From: Solanum dulcamara
Lineage: Eukaryota; Streptophyta; Magnoliopsida; Solanales; Solanaceae
DNA: 64,000 bases
Direction of reading: 5' to 3'
NCBI RefSeq assembly: GCF_947179165.1
Contig: NC_077240.1
Span: 43,909,501 to 43,973,500, forward strand
Part shown: positions 1 to 11,682 of the stretch, in pieces
Layout: each line of letters starts with the position of its first letter
Position numbering within the stretch: the first letter of the stretch is position 1
The notes under the pieces: generated by a model
Database searches by the model: none
What the model was told of the DNA's origin: nothing
The model's input: the letters and a program-made list of their open reading frames with translations, nothing else
Made by a program: the position numbers and the translations under genes

Positions 1-734
1 ATTAATCTGTGAAAACTGAATATATTGCTTCAAATCGGATAGTAGGTCCTACTCATAGGCAGCTTTATCCATCATAACCCATATAAACTTGTACTTCCGT
101 AGAGTATGAGGTTAGCTTGGACTATAACCTACCTTAACTGCCTTCCATTTCCGAGTCGGGATTCCCATCCCCCATAACAAGCTATCAAGCCTCTGATGCT
201 CCACTTCATTTAAGCTATTATACCATTCCTCTTAATTCAACTTGTAACACCTTAGGTATGCTATCTTGCTCTTTTACTCAGATCTTCTTTCCAATTTTAT
301 TACCAAACATTATGTTGTAATTCTTACACAAACGTGTGTAGGTACTTAGAAAAATTCAGAAAATGCCTTAGCGTCGCTATACTAGCGGCTTACCTCCTTC
401 AGTCGAGGTCAGGGCTCCACTATGACTTTTTTCCTTAATATCGATTATATCTTACTAGTTCTGCCTCGAACCATCTTACACTTTTCCTTAATCAATTCTA
501 AATGTGGCCATCACATTGCTATTACCGACTTCTTTTTATCGAGTAATCCCTTGATCTTACTCTTAATATGCCAATGTCCGTAGGCCGCATAACTATTCTT
601 GTGCTATTTGCATGAAGTGCATTCTATTTTAGTCATCATCTTTTCTTCTCTTGGTTTACTCTATTCTATATGTGTCATTGTACTAACACGCACTCATAAT
701 CTCTTTTTTTCATACTTGTTTCGTTCCCTTTTTC

Positions 735-837
735 ACTTCCAAGGGGGTCACCCATCCCAGTGCTACTCTCAGCCAAGCATGCTTAACTTCGGAGTTTAGA
801 TGGAATCTGGTGCATTAGTGCGGGTAAGATCGCATCT
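735..837 (-). pseudogene. 5S rRNA-like sequence (relic)
   Basis: The minus strand reads as a plant 5S rRNA gene from close to its 5' end (GATGCGATC, then GCACTAATGCACC) through the internal promoter: the A-box region GTTAAGCATGCTTGG, the intermediate element, and the C-box region GGATGGGTGACC. Similarity stops soon after GGAAGT, so the last 15-20 bases of a normal 120-base gene are replaced by unrelated sequence, and several positions differ from the usual plant consensus. It sits inside a non-coding retroelement, not in a 5S tandem array. Cassandra-type TRIM elements are known to carry 5S sequence in their LTRs, but I see no short flanking LTRs here. A relic or a retroelement-captured copy is therefore more likely than a working gene. 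Confidence 0.82.
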
Positions 838-2556
838 ATCCCTTATGGGGTCTCGTTTAAAGTTTAAGCATTCCTATTTACATACGATAGCGTCGGTTGA
901 TTTTCTCTTACGCTTGTACTTCTCTTGTCCACTTCCCCCCTTTTAGGGTGTACCCATGTCATCCTCCGCTTATTTTCAGCTATTCACACGTGAATGATTC
1001 TACTCCAATATTTTTAACATGCTGCACCATGTCCACATCTTCTGTTAGATCATCCATACATTTGGTTGCTCTTATAAGAACCCCTAGCACAACCATATGG
1101 TGCTTTGGTATTCACAATATATCATATAAAATCTCATCTGGCGGTTGGTACTCGAGTAGCATCCGTAATGTAGCAGTGCATTCAAAGCCATATTCCATTC
1201 ATCCCCATCAGTAATTGGCTCGTGCCCATGATCAGTTCAAATTCTCTACTCGAGAGTACTTACACTTTGATGATTTGTGTTTCAAACTCTGTCAGTAGAC
1301 TAACCTTACTCCAGTGGACACCAGTTATTTTTCTAATAATCTCATAATGCAGCAGTTGTTCTGCAAATCGACATTCCCTCTCCTTTCAGGATTTCACTAA
1401 TCATCAAGGTGGAGTCACGTATACAAATACTTCTTTATGCCTCCTGAGCTTGCATCTTTTTTGTGTGCTTAAGGCTCACTTCTAATCCTACTTAAAACTA
1501 TATCAACTTCATTGTAGTAGTGACCTTATCTTATCACCTCTTTATCGTACTATACCTCTTGTTCATAACTGTCTATTTCCCTCTATGTTCGATACTCCTA
1601 CTTAATTAATAACATCTATCTCGAGTGCCTCCCTTGGTAATCCTTTCACTCCTCTTGTCTATGTCCATTTGTTCTTGTGTACAAGGAGTTCCATGTTACT
1701 CCTATATCCTCCGAAAAACATTAGTTTTACATGACCTTCCTTTCTCATTTTCAAAACATCTCTCGTTTATCTCTATCTGCTCTTAGTATACCAGTCATTT
1801 CTGGCATTCATTCTGTCTTGTCACTCATTTTCACTTTCGTACCCTTTGACCTTTTATTCTAAACTCTCCCTATAAAGTTGTGCAAGTCCTTCTTATTCGT
1901 TCACTATTTGCCCTTCTATTCTTCCTAAATCACCTCGTATCCTTCAATTACTTCTTTACTAGGCTTTCCTTACTCTCATAACGATCTTCGTTATATTCAC
2001 ATAGTATCTTGTTCGTATTCAATCCCATAGTATAACACTATTTAACCTTCTTCACGATTCTTACTATGGGTTACTTACCCTTCTTAGTTAGTCTTATCCT
2101 TAACGTCTCACAAGCTGTCTTATTAATACTTTACATTCGTCACCATCCTTTGTCCCTTGTACTCTCGTCTTCATCATATTGTTACTTCTTTTAACTATAA
2201 CTTGTCATAGTTTATCCTTATGTGCCAATTCAGTCGGTGCCTTAATATATCATTCTATTTAGATCTATCAGTCTTTCCTAATTCATTTTCTTAGGGTCAT
2301 AAGTCTTTTCCAAATTTGTTTTACCATACCAGTATTAATCTCCTAGTTTCTATTGACGTTAATTCAGTATTTACTCATTTCTCGGGGTCAGCCATACTCG
2401 TAGTTTAATCAAATCTCATTATTGTTGTGGGTACGACCTTCCAAGACATACTACAGTACGATATCTCCTTCTCTTCTTATTTCTAGGAAAAAGTGGGCAG
2501 AGTTTCCTTTGTATTTCTTAGTATCTTAACACCTGCACGTAGAAAATACCAATAGT

Positions 2557-2661
2557 GCCTCACAGGGCACACATGTATATATTCAGATCATATCAGATTG
2601 CAGCCACACAGGGCACACATATATAGTCATATCATGTCATCTCACAGCCACACAGGGCACC
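2557..2661. repeat. Short tandem repeat, about 45 bp x 2.5
   Basis: The segment GCC(A/T)CACAGGGCAC recurs at 2557, 2603 and 2647, so the period is 44-46 bp, with diverged ATATAT/CATATCA filler between. It lies in the non-coding interior of the minus-strand LTR element. Confidence 0.75.
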
Positions 2662-2996
2662 CATAATTAGCAGTATGGAAAGGGACATACCTCGTATGTC
2701 CACTCGAACTGCACTTGTTACACTTTCTTGTTTACCTTTCCTTTCACTTTTTCCAACTTTATTTATCAATCGTATTGAAACACCTTACCTTTTATCGATA
2801 TTATCCTTCTGCTGAAATCACATGTTAGTATAGGGAATGTCATTTCCTATGACTCGGCTCTATTGCATGATCTTAGATATGAAAGAAAGTAACATCCTAA
2901 ATATCCTGTAGCCTCCTGTTTATAGATGTGGTGCACAACACAATGATAAACAAAACTCTACTAGACACAGTCTGTAGATACTCCAAGGACGAACTA

Positions 2997-3007
2997 CTCT
3001 GATACCA
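2997..3007 (-). promoter_or_regulatory. Primer-binding site (initiator Met tRNA type)
   Basis: The minus strand reads TGGTATCAGAG four bases inside the LTR end GGTCGTGACA. This is the usual plant Ty3/Ty1 primer site complementary to the 3' end of initiator tRNA-Met. It fixes the element's orientation (minus) and shows that 3012 is the inner edge of a 5' LTR. Confidence 0.85.
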
Positions 3008-3706
3008 CTTCTGTCACGACCCAACCCCGTAGGCCTAGACTGGAGTCCGACTTGGACCCCTTATACGAATCTATCAGCTACCCTTAAGTTGAACCGTGTT
3101 TGATGTGATACTATATACAAACCCCAGTGGGTCAAAAACTTTTTTTTAGGAACCTATAGCCTCATTCACCTGTATCATAATAGGAAAGGGCACGTGAGCC
3201 GATGAGGCTGCCATACCACGAAAATATTTGCAATATGTCGTATGAGAATAACTGAAACAAACTTACAAATAACCCACATACACATATCTAAATACCTCTA
3301 AGAGTAATAACTGTATCATATGGCAGGATAGGGCCCCCGCCGTACCTCTAAATAAATAAACATATACATCAATGACCAACATCAATAGTAAGGCTCCGGA
3401 ACAGCGGAGCACGTCCAACATAACTGAGTGGAAACCCTAAGCTAGCAGATCTCCAACATGAACATCTGTACCTGCGGGCATGAAACACATCCCCCTGGAG
3501 AATGGAGGGTCAGTACGATATATGTACTGAGTATATAAAGCATAACATATCATAACTGAAACAACAACTGAAATGGGGATACAAAAAACATGTATAACAG
3601 TTAACAGATTACTGTAACTACAGCTTAGGATATGCAGTCATATACCTTATCATACCCTATACCCGGCCCTCTAGTGAACTCGGTATCATAATCGTTTCAT
3701 CATAAT

Positions 3707-4080
3707 CATGCCTGGTGCTTCATGGGACGCGGTGAATGATCATTGCATCATATATCATGCCCAACCCTTCATGGGATGCGGTGAATAATCATTTCATCAT
3801 ATATCATGCCCGGCCCTTCATGGGACGCGGTGAATTTATCATGTCTGGCCCTTCATGGGACGCAGTAAATTTATCATGCCCAGTCCTTCATGGGATGCGG
3901 TGAATTTATCATGCTCGACCCTTCATAGGACGCGGTGAATTTATCATGCCTGGCCCTTCATGGGACACGGTAAATTTATCATGCCCGGCCCTTCATGGGA
4001 TGCGGTAAATTTATCATGCCCAGCCCTTCATGGGACGAGGTGAGTTTATCCTGCTCGGCCCTTCATAGAACATGGTGAGT
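3707..4080. repeat. 35-bp tandem array inside the LTR (about 9-10 units)
   Basis: Units of the form CATGCCCGGCCCTTCATGGG followed by ACGCGGTGAATTTAT repeat head to tail. The first two units are spaced by longer ATCATTnCATCATAT filler; the rest have a regular 35-bp period with point differences. GC content is clearly higher than that of the flanking DNA. Typical of expanding minisatellites in the long LTRs of non-coding elements. Confidence 0.9.
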
Positions 4081-4354
4081 GACGTATTAATAGCCTGCAC
4101 GAGTAAAGTAACGAGGAACCATATACAATTAGTTTATCCTCTGAGATTCGGTATAACAATCATCATAGATTATCATTTGAGGATCAAAACTATCATCATC
4201 TCACGTATCCTCTAACATTCATTAGGGGCCACATCGACGGAGTCTCAAGAGTCCTAGGCTTTTATTAAGGTAATACCAAATGGCTTATGCAATCAGACAC
4301 ACTTGTCATTATAGAGTTCTTAGGCATGGGAGCTCATACATTCAATTAGTATTC

Positions 4355-4640
4355 ATCATATAGGGACTCGAGGGTAGCAGTTCAACTACTTCAAGAACTT
4401 CGATATTAAGAAATGAATAGGAGTTATAGTTCATGCTTCCCATACATCCGGTTACTATTTCTTGTATAGAGGGCTTGAGGGTGATAGCTCAGCTACCTTA
4501 AGAGCCTTAGCATTTAGAAGTGAACATGAATCAATAGGCTCTACATATATTACCTTTTATCCTATAGAAGCCTTAAAAAGGCAATAGCTCAACTATTACA
4601 GGAGTTCTACCATTACGAAGTGGATAAGAATTATGGACTG
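4355..4640. repeat. Degenerate ~100-bp tandem repeat in the LTR (3 units)
   Basis: Three diverged units, starting near 4362, 4457 and 4560, each carry the pattern ATAG(A)GG-CT-GAGGG, then AG(C)TCAACTA, then a GAAGTG/GAAATGAA segment. Period is about 95-105 bp. A much older expansion than the 35-bp array. Confidence 0.5.
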
Positions 4641-5751
4641 TACTCGGAGATTTATGAATAGAACTATCCCCAAGTTCCATCTACAAACCATTTATAACTT
4701 ATATCTAAGACACGCCAAAATAAAGAAGAATAGCTTTACTTATGCTAAAAACATGCCAAAAGAAAGCTTCACATACCTGTTATGGGTTAGTCTTTGTCCT
4801 AGTCGCCTTGTCGTCCCGTGAACCTAGGTAACATGAAATGAATACGAACATCAACCTCTTTATACCTTTCAGCATCTTACATTACTTAAGAGTATTCATA
4901 AACCCCATTCCCTTGCTCGCCTTCTCGACTAGTTCCTTAACTAGTTAAGGCGTTAACGAAAATCGGACAACACCTTCCCTATAATGTGCCCTATCTGAAT
5001 TCCCAATCACGTCCCTAATATCTACAGGCAACCAAAAACATAACCATCAGCTCGTAAATATAGAAAACTTTGCAACATTATTACATTACAACCCTCGAAC
5101 GACTCGCTCGAAATTACGATATCCAAAATAGGGTTTCTAGTTTCTATTTTGCGAAATCTTTAATCGTACGAAGCGTGGAATCGTGTGGCTGCAACCAGAA
5201 ACTTCCACACCTATTTTAGAACACATTTATACCACACACACCTCCCAACCAGCAGTAGCCTCCAAACACACCACGCCTCACTTCGACTACAATTTAACTA
5301 CGGCAACTTCAATTTAGATTATTTCTTTTGATGGGCATCCACACAATTTTTCCATAGTTTCAGAGTATAAAAGGTACATAATACACTCCATAACAACCCC
5401 ATAAAGTCCAAATTTAAAGGAGAAACCTTATCTTACCCGAAATTGGCCAAACTAGCGAAAATCGCGCCTCAGAACCCTTCTTAGCGTGCTGAAACTGTAT
5501 GGACTGGTTGCTGTCCGTTTTGGCTGAACCAAGCCGTGATTTTATACTTCTAATACCTTCATATCATCGTGGTATATGCTAGATAATTAATTTACGGAAC
5601 AAAATTGGGACTTACCTCTTTTTTTTCCTCCTAGCCATCGCTAGTTTCTCTCTAAACTAGGGTTTTGTTCTTGAGTTTTTGCTGAAGTTTAATGGATCAT
5701 AACTGAAGTATAAGACACATATACATGTATATATGTGGTCCTAGAAGGTGA

Positions 5752-5968
5752 CACGTGTCATTCCCATATGGTGACATGTGTCATTCCCATATGGTGACAC
5801 GTGTCCAGCCCCTATTGGGCCACGGATCCATGCCTTACCCCTAGGCTGCCACGTGTCCTTGTGGGACCCACCTACCAAGAGGTGGGTCACCTACTTGACC
5901 CTAATTAGGTGGGTCACCTTCTTGCTTAAGGTGATGCCACGTGTCGCTCCTCTATTGGCTTTCACGTG
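5752..5968. promoter_or_regulatory. Cluster of CACGTG (G-box) motifs in the LTR U3 region
   Basis: Perfect CACGTG palindromes start at 5752, 5798, 5850, 5938 and 5963, and a CATGTG variant at 5775. The first group sits in repeated GGTGACACGTGTC/ATTCCCATAT units. CACGTG is the core bound by plant bZIP and bHLH factors (ABRE/G-box). The cluster lies about 330-550 bp from the LTR start on the minus strand, where U3 promoter elements are expected. Binding is inferred from the motif alone. Confidence 0.6.
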
Positions 5969-6302
5969 TTGTCTTTTCCCCTTTCTCGTGGATTCGTAAT
6001 CTCGTCTTATTTTAGGTGCCTATGTAATCCATGCTAAGTAAGCGTAGTATGTACTCAAATATCTCAAGTGTGTAAAACCTCTAAGTTGGTAGCTTACATA
6101 GGTAAATCGCGTCCTACGACTCCTTATTTGGCCTCTAATTCCTTCCGAATTCTTATGACTCTATTTTCAACCTTCTCTACTATGGGGTAACTCATTCTTC
6201 TTTCCTTAGAATCATTTGATAGTATCGTAGCTTATTCGGCTCTCATGATAATGTCTAAAGAACTTAAGAGACATTCCAAGCTCGAGAGTGTGGGGTGTAA
6301 CA

Positions 6303-6428
6303 TGTTCGATCCGAGAGGACTTCTGAAATTCTGGTAGAGCATGCAGACCTTGTACGCTCATCTTTTCGTGCCTTCTAGTTTTTCTATTTATTGACTTTCG
6401 AGGACAAAAGTCCTTTAGTAGTGAATGT
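6303..6428 (+). pseudogene. 3' end of a chromovirus-like pol region
   Basis: The segment TTTCGAGGACAAAAGTCC near 6400 followed by TTTAGTAGTGAATG resembles the end of plant chromovirus pol (a phenylalanine-glutamate-aspartate rich C-terminus) and the purine-rich tract before the 3' LTR. Only about 125 bp remains. The rest was separated by the minus-strand LTR element inserted at 6302. Confidence 0.45.
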
Positions 6429-8371
6429 TGTAATGACTCTCCAGGTCATTTCCTTCATTTAATTTTATAGTTTAGAACTTTTCTATAGCGACTCTAAATT
6501 ATTTATGACTTGAAGGGACTGACAGTTTGGTCACTTGGTTGTTCATTTGGATTTTATGCATGTTTTTCTATTTTGGAGCTTATGAAGTTTGAATGGTTGA
6601 CTTGGGTCAAACTTCGGGTAAACAACCTCAGAATGCAATCTAATGGTTTCGTTAGCTCCAGAACGTTGAGTTTGGTCTAGAAGGAGCTTTTGTTTGGGTT
6701 TCGAGGCATCCAAACTTATTTCGTGTAACCTTCTGGCTTATAGATAAAATGGAGCCTTGGGTGTGAGACCCACTTTTTGTCAAGATAACCTCTGTTGGAA
6801 GTTTTGGCATCTCTGCCGTGTCCAAAATACCAAATTTAGTAGAGGTAGCATAGTTCGTTTGCATGCATGGGGTTCAAAATGAATCCTGAGTACCCCATCA
6901 GAGTATTTTCAACTCAAAATTCTCATCTTCTCCAAATTGAGTACCCTATCAGAGTATTTTTCAACTCAAAATGCTCATCTTGTGCAGCACTTGGTGGTGC
7001 AACACCATTTTTACTTCATGTTCGTGGGCCTAGTGTCGTATTTGCAGAGACCAGGTGCCTTGGTCATTGCATTTACGGGATAATCTTTGCTTTCAGGGAA
7101 TGTTGGGTACCTGACTCTTGGTGTTCGCAGACTTGGCTCCATGTTCGTGGAGAAGGGTCATAGTTGACCCGATCCAGTTGACTACCACAATCACGACCAT
7201 GAAACTCGCATTTGCAGAGGTTATTTAATCGGGTTATATTAGTGACCAACCTCATTTTCAGTTTATATTTCATTCTTGAGACCTCGATATATTGATCTAG
7301 GGAGCTCCGATTTCACTCATTTTTATTGCGTTTAGTTGGAAATTGCTGAAGCATTGCATGAAGATCATTGGGGTAGCATTATGGGTTTGTTTTGGAGTTA
7401 AAATCTTGTCCCAAAGACCCCTCTTTCTCTCTTTAATGCTGTTATAGAAATATGATTTTGTGGGATTGTTTTGGTTGGGTTTTCGAGCTCAGATGGTGCC
7501 TAAGTTTTGGAAACAAGTTCCTTCAACTATTAGGGACCTAGTGACGGGGCCAATTTTAGAATTTCATTAGTAGGTTCCATGGGTCTATTTTTGATCCAAT
7601 TTTGGGCCCAGATTATATTTTAGCAATATGGCTGTCTTTCTTCTCGTGGTAATGCATAATGTATGACTATGTAGCATGACATCATTCGGAGGTGGATCGA
7701 AGGGGAAAATCTTAATTTGGATATTTAGAAGCATGCGCGATCGGATTCGAGGTAGGCTATGTTCTACTTTCTTTTAGGTTGTGCTCCACGACATGATGAT
7801 TAATATAAATTGCATGTGAGTTAAGATTTTATGTGGCAGGTTTCAGATTCCTTCCTTATTCCTACTTTCTTGATTCTTATAGGAGCCTTAGACTAATTTT
7901 GTCTTGCGAATTCCTTAGATTAGGTTGGAAGGACCATTCTTATGGCTTAGTTTGGTGTGGTTATTCTCGGTTAAGTTGATGTTTGAGGACTTACAATAGT
8001 GTGGTAATCTCAGTGACTTAGAATAAAGTTTGAATAGTTCTTTAGTTAATATCATTGCTTCTTATAGTAATTACCATGGATTGGTACTCTCTATTAGTGC
8101 GTGGACCCTGGTTTTGGCTTGGTATTGTGGGAATTTACCCTTAATAGGCTTGACGACTTGATGTTGATCCCTATCTTAGACTAGGCTATATGTCCTTAGT
8201 TTCTTGTTATAGTCGTGGGTTAGCATTAGCTATATTTGGTGTATGCTTGAGTACTACATCTAGAAAGATCGAGATCTTTGGGTTACGCTTCCGGTTGTTG
8301 GACCCCTTATAATTTTCCTTTGTATCCTAAGATGTGATGATATATTGTTGAGTTTGCTAGTATATTGTTGG
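6429..8371 (+). mobile_element. First part of a Ty3-type 3' LTR (interrupted)
   Basis: Starts TGTAATGACTCTCC directly after the pol end and polypurine-like tract at 6303-6428. No coding sequence is recognised; frames 6652-6864, 6867-7163 and 7073-7273 are accidental. Two near-identical GAGTACCC(C/T)ATCAGAGTAT segments lie at about 6887 and 6940. The LTR is broken at 8371 by a solo LTR with a perfect GTTGG duplication and resumes at 10626. The fragment at 14747-15711, ending AGGTCATGACA, may be its far end. Confidence 0.55.
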
Positions 8372-10620
8372 TGTAAGATCCTAAAAGTTGGAAAGTAGAG
8401 ACAAAGGAAAAATTGTAGAAAAAGTGATTTGGTGCAGGTTTCAATGAGCCAACCTATGGCCCGTAGGAAGCACTAACACTTGGGAAAGTTTGGAAGTTTG
8501 TAGTTTGGCTTGCAAGGACCAGCTACGGAACATAGGAGGTCCTACGATCCATAGGAGGGGTTCGTAGGAAGTCTCTTGAGAAATATTAATAGCAGTAACT
8601 CAAGTTAAGTTCCACGAGAGGTCCTACAGACCGTAGGGAGTTCTATGGGTCATAGGATGACCCAAAGAATGAGGATCAAAGACTAAGACTTTTGGGAATT
8701 TTGAAGTCGTACAGGATCACTGGATACCATGACCCGTAAAGATTTCAATAACCCATAAACCAGGGTCTTAAGGACAAGGTACAATTCCAGTAGCTAGGGT
8801 TTTGATACATGAGTTTAACAGATGAGTCCTACGACTTGTAGGACTATCTACGACTTGTAGGGCAGGGGTCGTAGGATTGAGTTGTAATTCTAGTAACTCT
8901 GAAAATTGGACATGGGTTCTTTGAATGAAGTTTACGAGCTGTAGAGGATCCTATGGACCATAGGTCTTTCTCCATTATTTTAACTCCTAAACTACATCAT
9001 TTTGGGGAATTTGGATGACTTATAACTACCCAAACCCTTCAAACTACCCCATTCATTCTCATTCTCCTAAAATCACCTAAGGCACTCAAGGATTTTCGTC
9101 AAATTTCTTCTTATTCAAGTCAAAGTTAGGGTTCAAGGATTCAAATCTCCTTTTCAAGTTTCAAGGGTAGAATTCATTGAGGTATGTAGAAATTTCATCC
9201 ATGGATCCTTTCCTTTCATGGAGTCCCAAAGATTTCCCTTTTTTTCTATAAATTTCAACCCAATTGTTCTAGGGTTTTGATGATTTAGCATTGAGTTCAT
9301 TCAATTACGCTTTCACTCATCTTCAATGATCTTATTATGCATAAATTGATGTTAATTATATGATTTCAAGAAGTTTAACATGAACCCATGCATTATGCCT
9401 ATTTTATGACTCTGAACTATGATTTGAGAATGTACATGTATCATGAACTTAAGAATTATGATTTCAAGGATGCTTTTAGATAAAGTATAAATACTTTTTA
9501 TGAAACAAGGTTTGTTTTGGAAGGGAAGCAATCTCATCATGAAGGTTTTCCATGATTTAGCCACTTTCAAGTTAAGTGTGATTTTTTATGTAAAGTTTAT
9601 CATGATCTAGATGCTTTTAATTAAGTATTTCTCATGGATTGATTGGGTCGAGGTTCATGGTATAATTTAAGCATCTAATCTTATAATTTTCAAAATATCT
9701 ATGATGAAGTTGGTCTTATAATCTTATTACGATTTTCCATGACTATGTTATGATTACTATTGATATTCTTGTTGAGAGTTTACTAAGCATTGAGTGGACT
9801 AGGAGCAATCACCTAGATCCCATAACTACGTGTCACCATGTCATAAATGGACGTGTCTATGCTTAAGCTAGTGGATTCACATATAGCTCATGTAAATGGT
9901 CCTTAACTTGGCAAGTGGGACAACCTTTTTTTGGTGTGGGGAAGACACTAGACTCCATGATATAGCTCTCATGGTTTATGTCAGTTAACAGTATCTCTCA
10001 CAAAGTTTTATGATTCCTCTATTCTATGTTTACTTGATGACTTTATTAGAAGGTTACATTGACCATGTATTATTATTCAAATGATGCTTTTAAAGGTTTT
10101 AACTATGTTTAGCTTGGTCATTGCATTATTACGATTTACGTTATGCATTGCATATTCTCTATACTTAGTACATTCAATGTACTAACGCATATTCTATTGC
10201 CTATATTATTTCATAATATAGGTTACAACACTCCTTCCCATCCTCGTGGCTAGTACGGGTTCCTGTTGGTGTTGCTTATTTTGGTGAGTCCTCATGATTC
10301 GAGGGTGCAACGACTATGTCATTTCTTTACTTTCAAACTTTTCTTATGTTTTGGGTGAGTTAGGGCTTGTCCTACGTCCCTGTCTATATTTGTAGAGGCA
10401 TTGTCAAACTAGACTAGTATGCTCTTATTTCATTTCATATGTTATGTTGAGATTTTCTTTTATCGAGATTTCAATTTTTTGAGACTTATCTTCTACATTT
10501 TACTTTACACTTGTTTATTTGGTTACCTTATGACATGTTATGTCTGGTAAGAGGCCTATTTAGGATCCCTCGCAATTCTAATCATTTTATCACATCTAGG
10601 GTCTAGATTGGATCGTGACA
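8372..10620 (+). mobile_element. Solo LTR of a Ty3 chromovirus-like element, 2.25 kb
   Basis: Begins TGTAAGATCC and ends GGATCGTGACA, flanked by identical 5-bp direct repeats GTTGG (8367-8371 and 10621-10625). No primer-binding site or interior follows, so it is a solo LTR left by LTR-LTR recombination. Its first ~600 bp contain repeated imperfect palindromes of the type CCTACAGACCGTAGG. The far part carries two consecutive inverted repeats, at 10165-10185 and about 10200-10220, that are shared with the other LTRs in the window. Confidence 0.88.
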
Positions 10621-10625
10621 GTTGG

Positions 10626-11682
10626 GCATGAGGCCTTGGTCAAGGACCAACTGGATTCCAGGTTAGTTTTCTATACTTGGGACTGAGGTGATTCTTGTTA
10701 TGTTCTTTAGGTTGTCTAGATACTATTGTTTGGATACTAGTGATGGCATACATTGCATTAGTATTAACTTTCACGTGTTTTGTGGTATGATTGATATGCC
10801 CAAACTTACACTCCAATTAAGAAGTATAAACCAGTCACTATCAAAAATAGAACCCAACTAGGTTGGGGTTGACCTCACAGGGAATGTGGAGAAAATAAGT
10901 CTAATAGCATTTATCTTCAATTGTAGTCACTATTTCCCAAAAGCAAATTTTTCATGAAGTAAAATAGACTTTAAGTTGTTGAATAATATGAGAAGGTAGC
11001 TAGGACTGTATTCCCCATGACATGTAACTCAGTAGACGTTTCGGGCGATACTGTTTCAATGCATCGCATGGAAAATCTAGAAAGTTATGTACATCTAAAC
11101 GCCTTCTGGCCATATTAGATGAATTTCAGTCTATACCTTCCTGTCTCCGAATGCATAACTATCTAACCCTTGCTTTTGACCTTAGAAAACTATCCCCCCA
11201 CCCTGGGCTCAATTTCTTAGACAAAGGTTTGTAGCTTTGAATCTCTATTGTAGTTATCTTTTTCTAACCACTACCCCTCTCCCGAGCAAGTAATGAATAC
11301 AAATGAGTTTTAAGGTGTGCATTCGTTAAAAGGAAAATAAGATGAATAAAACTACAATGCACGCTTGAACAATGAATGAAAATCACCTATTTATTTGCCT
11401 ACATCGTTATTCTGTCATGGTTTCCACAACCTTAGTTATGGTATTTATCTACTCATATTCACAAGCAAAGCATTAAGAATTGTTGTAGAATTCATAGAAC
11501 AATACTTATGTTTATGCAATAGTAAACCTTGGGTCAATGAATGAACCAACGAATTAAGAAACGAATGAAAACTTGTATTATGTTTGAATCCCAAAAGTGG
11601 TTCGAAAATATGCTTCACAATGTTCAAGACCCAAAATATTCAGTAAAGTGTATAACGTGTAAAATAAAAACTACACAGGGCA
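10626..11682. other. Unclassified repeat-derived DNA
   Basis: The first ~170 bp probably continues the LTR interrupted at 8371. From about 10800 (ATGCCCAAACTTACACTCC) a different non-coding repeat begins; it contains ACCCAACTAGGTTGGGG and a CCTCACAGGGAA segment of a kind I recall as widespread in Solanaceae intergenic repeats. No protein domain is visible. The frames 11445-11627 and 11541-11813 overlap on opposite strands and are not supported. Confidence 0.4.

Larger units (their letters stand above)
1..2996 (-). mobile_element. Interior of a non-coding LTR retrotransposon (LARD-like), truncated by the window edge
   Basis: Read on the minus strand, this DNA follows the LTR at 3012-6302 and its primer-binding site, so it is the interior of that element. 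I recognise no gag, protease, RT or integrase motif in any frame. The first few hundred bases after the PBS resemble the untranslated leader of Solanaceae Ty3 elements. Two small features stand out: a 44-46 bp repeat near 2.6 kb and a 5S rRNA-like segment near 0.8 kb. The open frames here (599-799, 897-1214) show no family resemblance. A large retrotransposon derivative that moves with helper proteins is the simplest reading. A fully decayed autonomous element is the alternative. Confidence 0.5.
3012..6302 (-). mobile_element. 5' LTR of a minus-strand Ty3-type element, about 3.3 kb
   Basis: On the minus strand the LTR begins TGTTACACCCC (6302) and ends GGGTCGTGACA (3012), followed by a primer-binding site. 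The 3' LTR would lie beyond position 1, so no TSD can be tested. It is long for this type, partly because of tandem arrays (35-bp units at 3707-4080, degenerate ~100-bp units at 4355-4640). Upstream, within its U3 part, is a cluster of CACGTG boxes. The open frames 4633-4821 and 5778-5999 lie inside it and look non-coding. It was inserted at the end of the pol region of another Ty3 element that resumes at 6303. Confidence 0.72.

Noticed and set aside
599..799. 66-codon plus-strand open frame
   Set aside because: It runs antisense across the 5S rRNA-like relic and has no protein features; the rRNA similarity explains the sequence.
735..837. Calling this a functional 5S rRNA gene
   Set aside because: The 3' end is replaced, several positions differ from the plant consensus, and it is single copy in a retroelement.
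735..837. Cassandra TRIM element
   Set aside because: No short LTR pair or adjacent primer site could be found around the 5S-like segment.
3707..4080. Regular repeats that might suggest a CRISPR array
   Set aside because: Units are contiguous without unique spacers, diverge unit by unit and lie in a plant LTR. This is a minisatellite.
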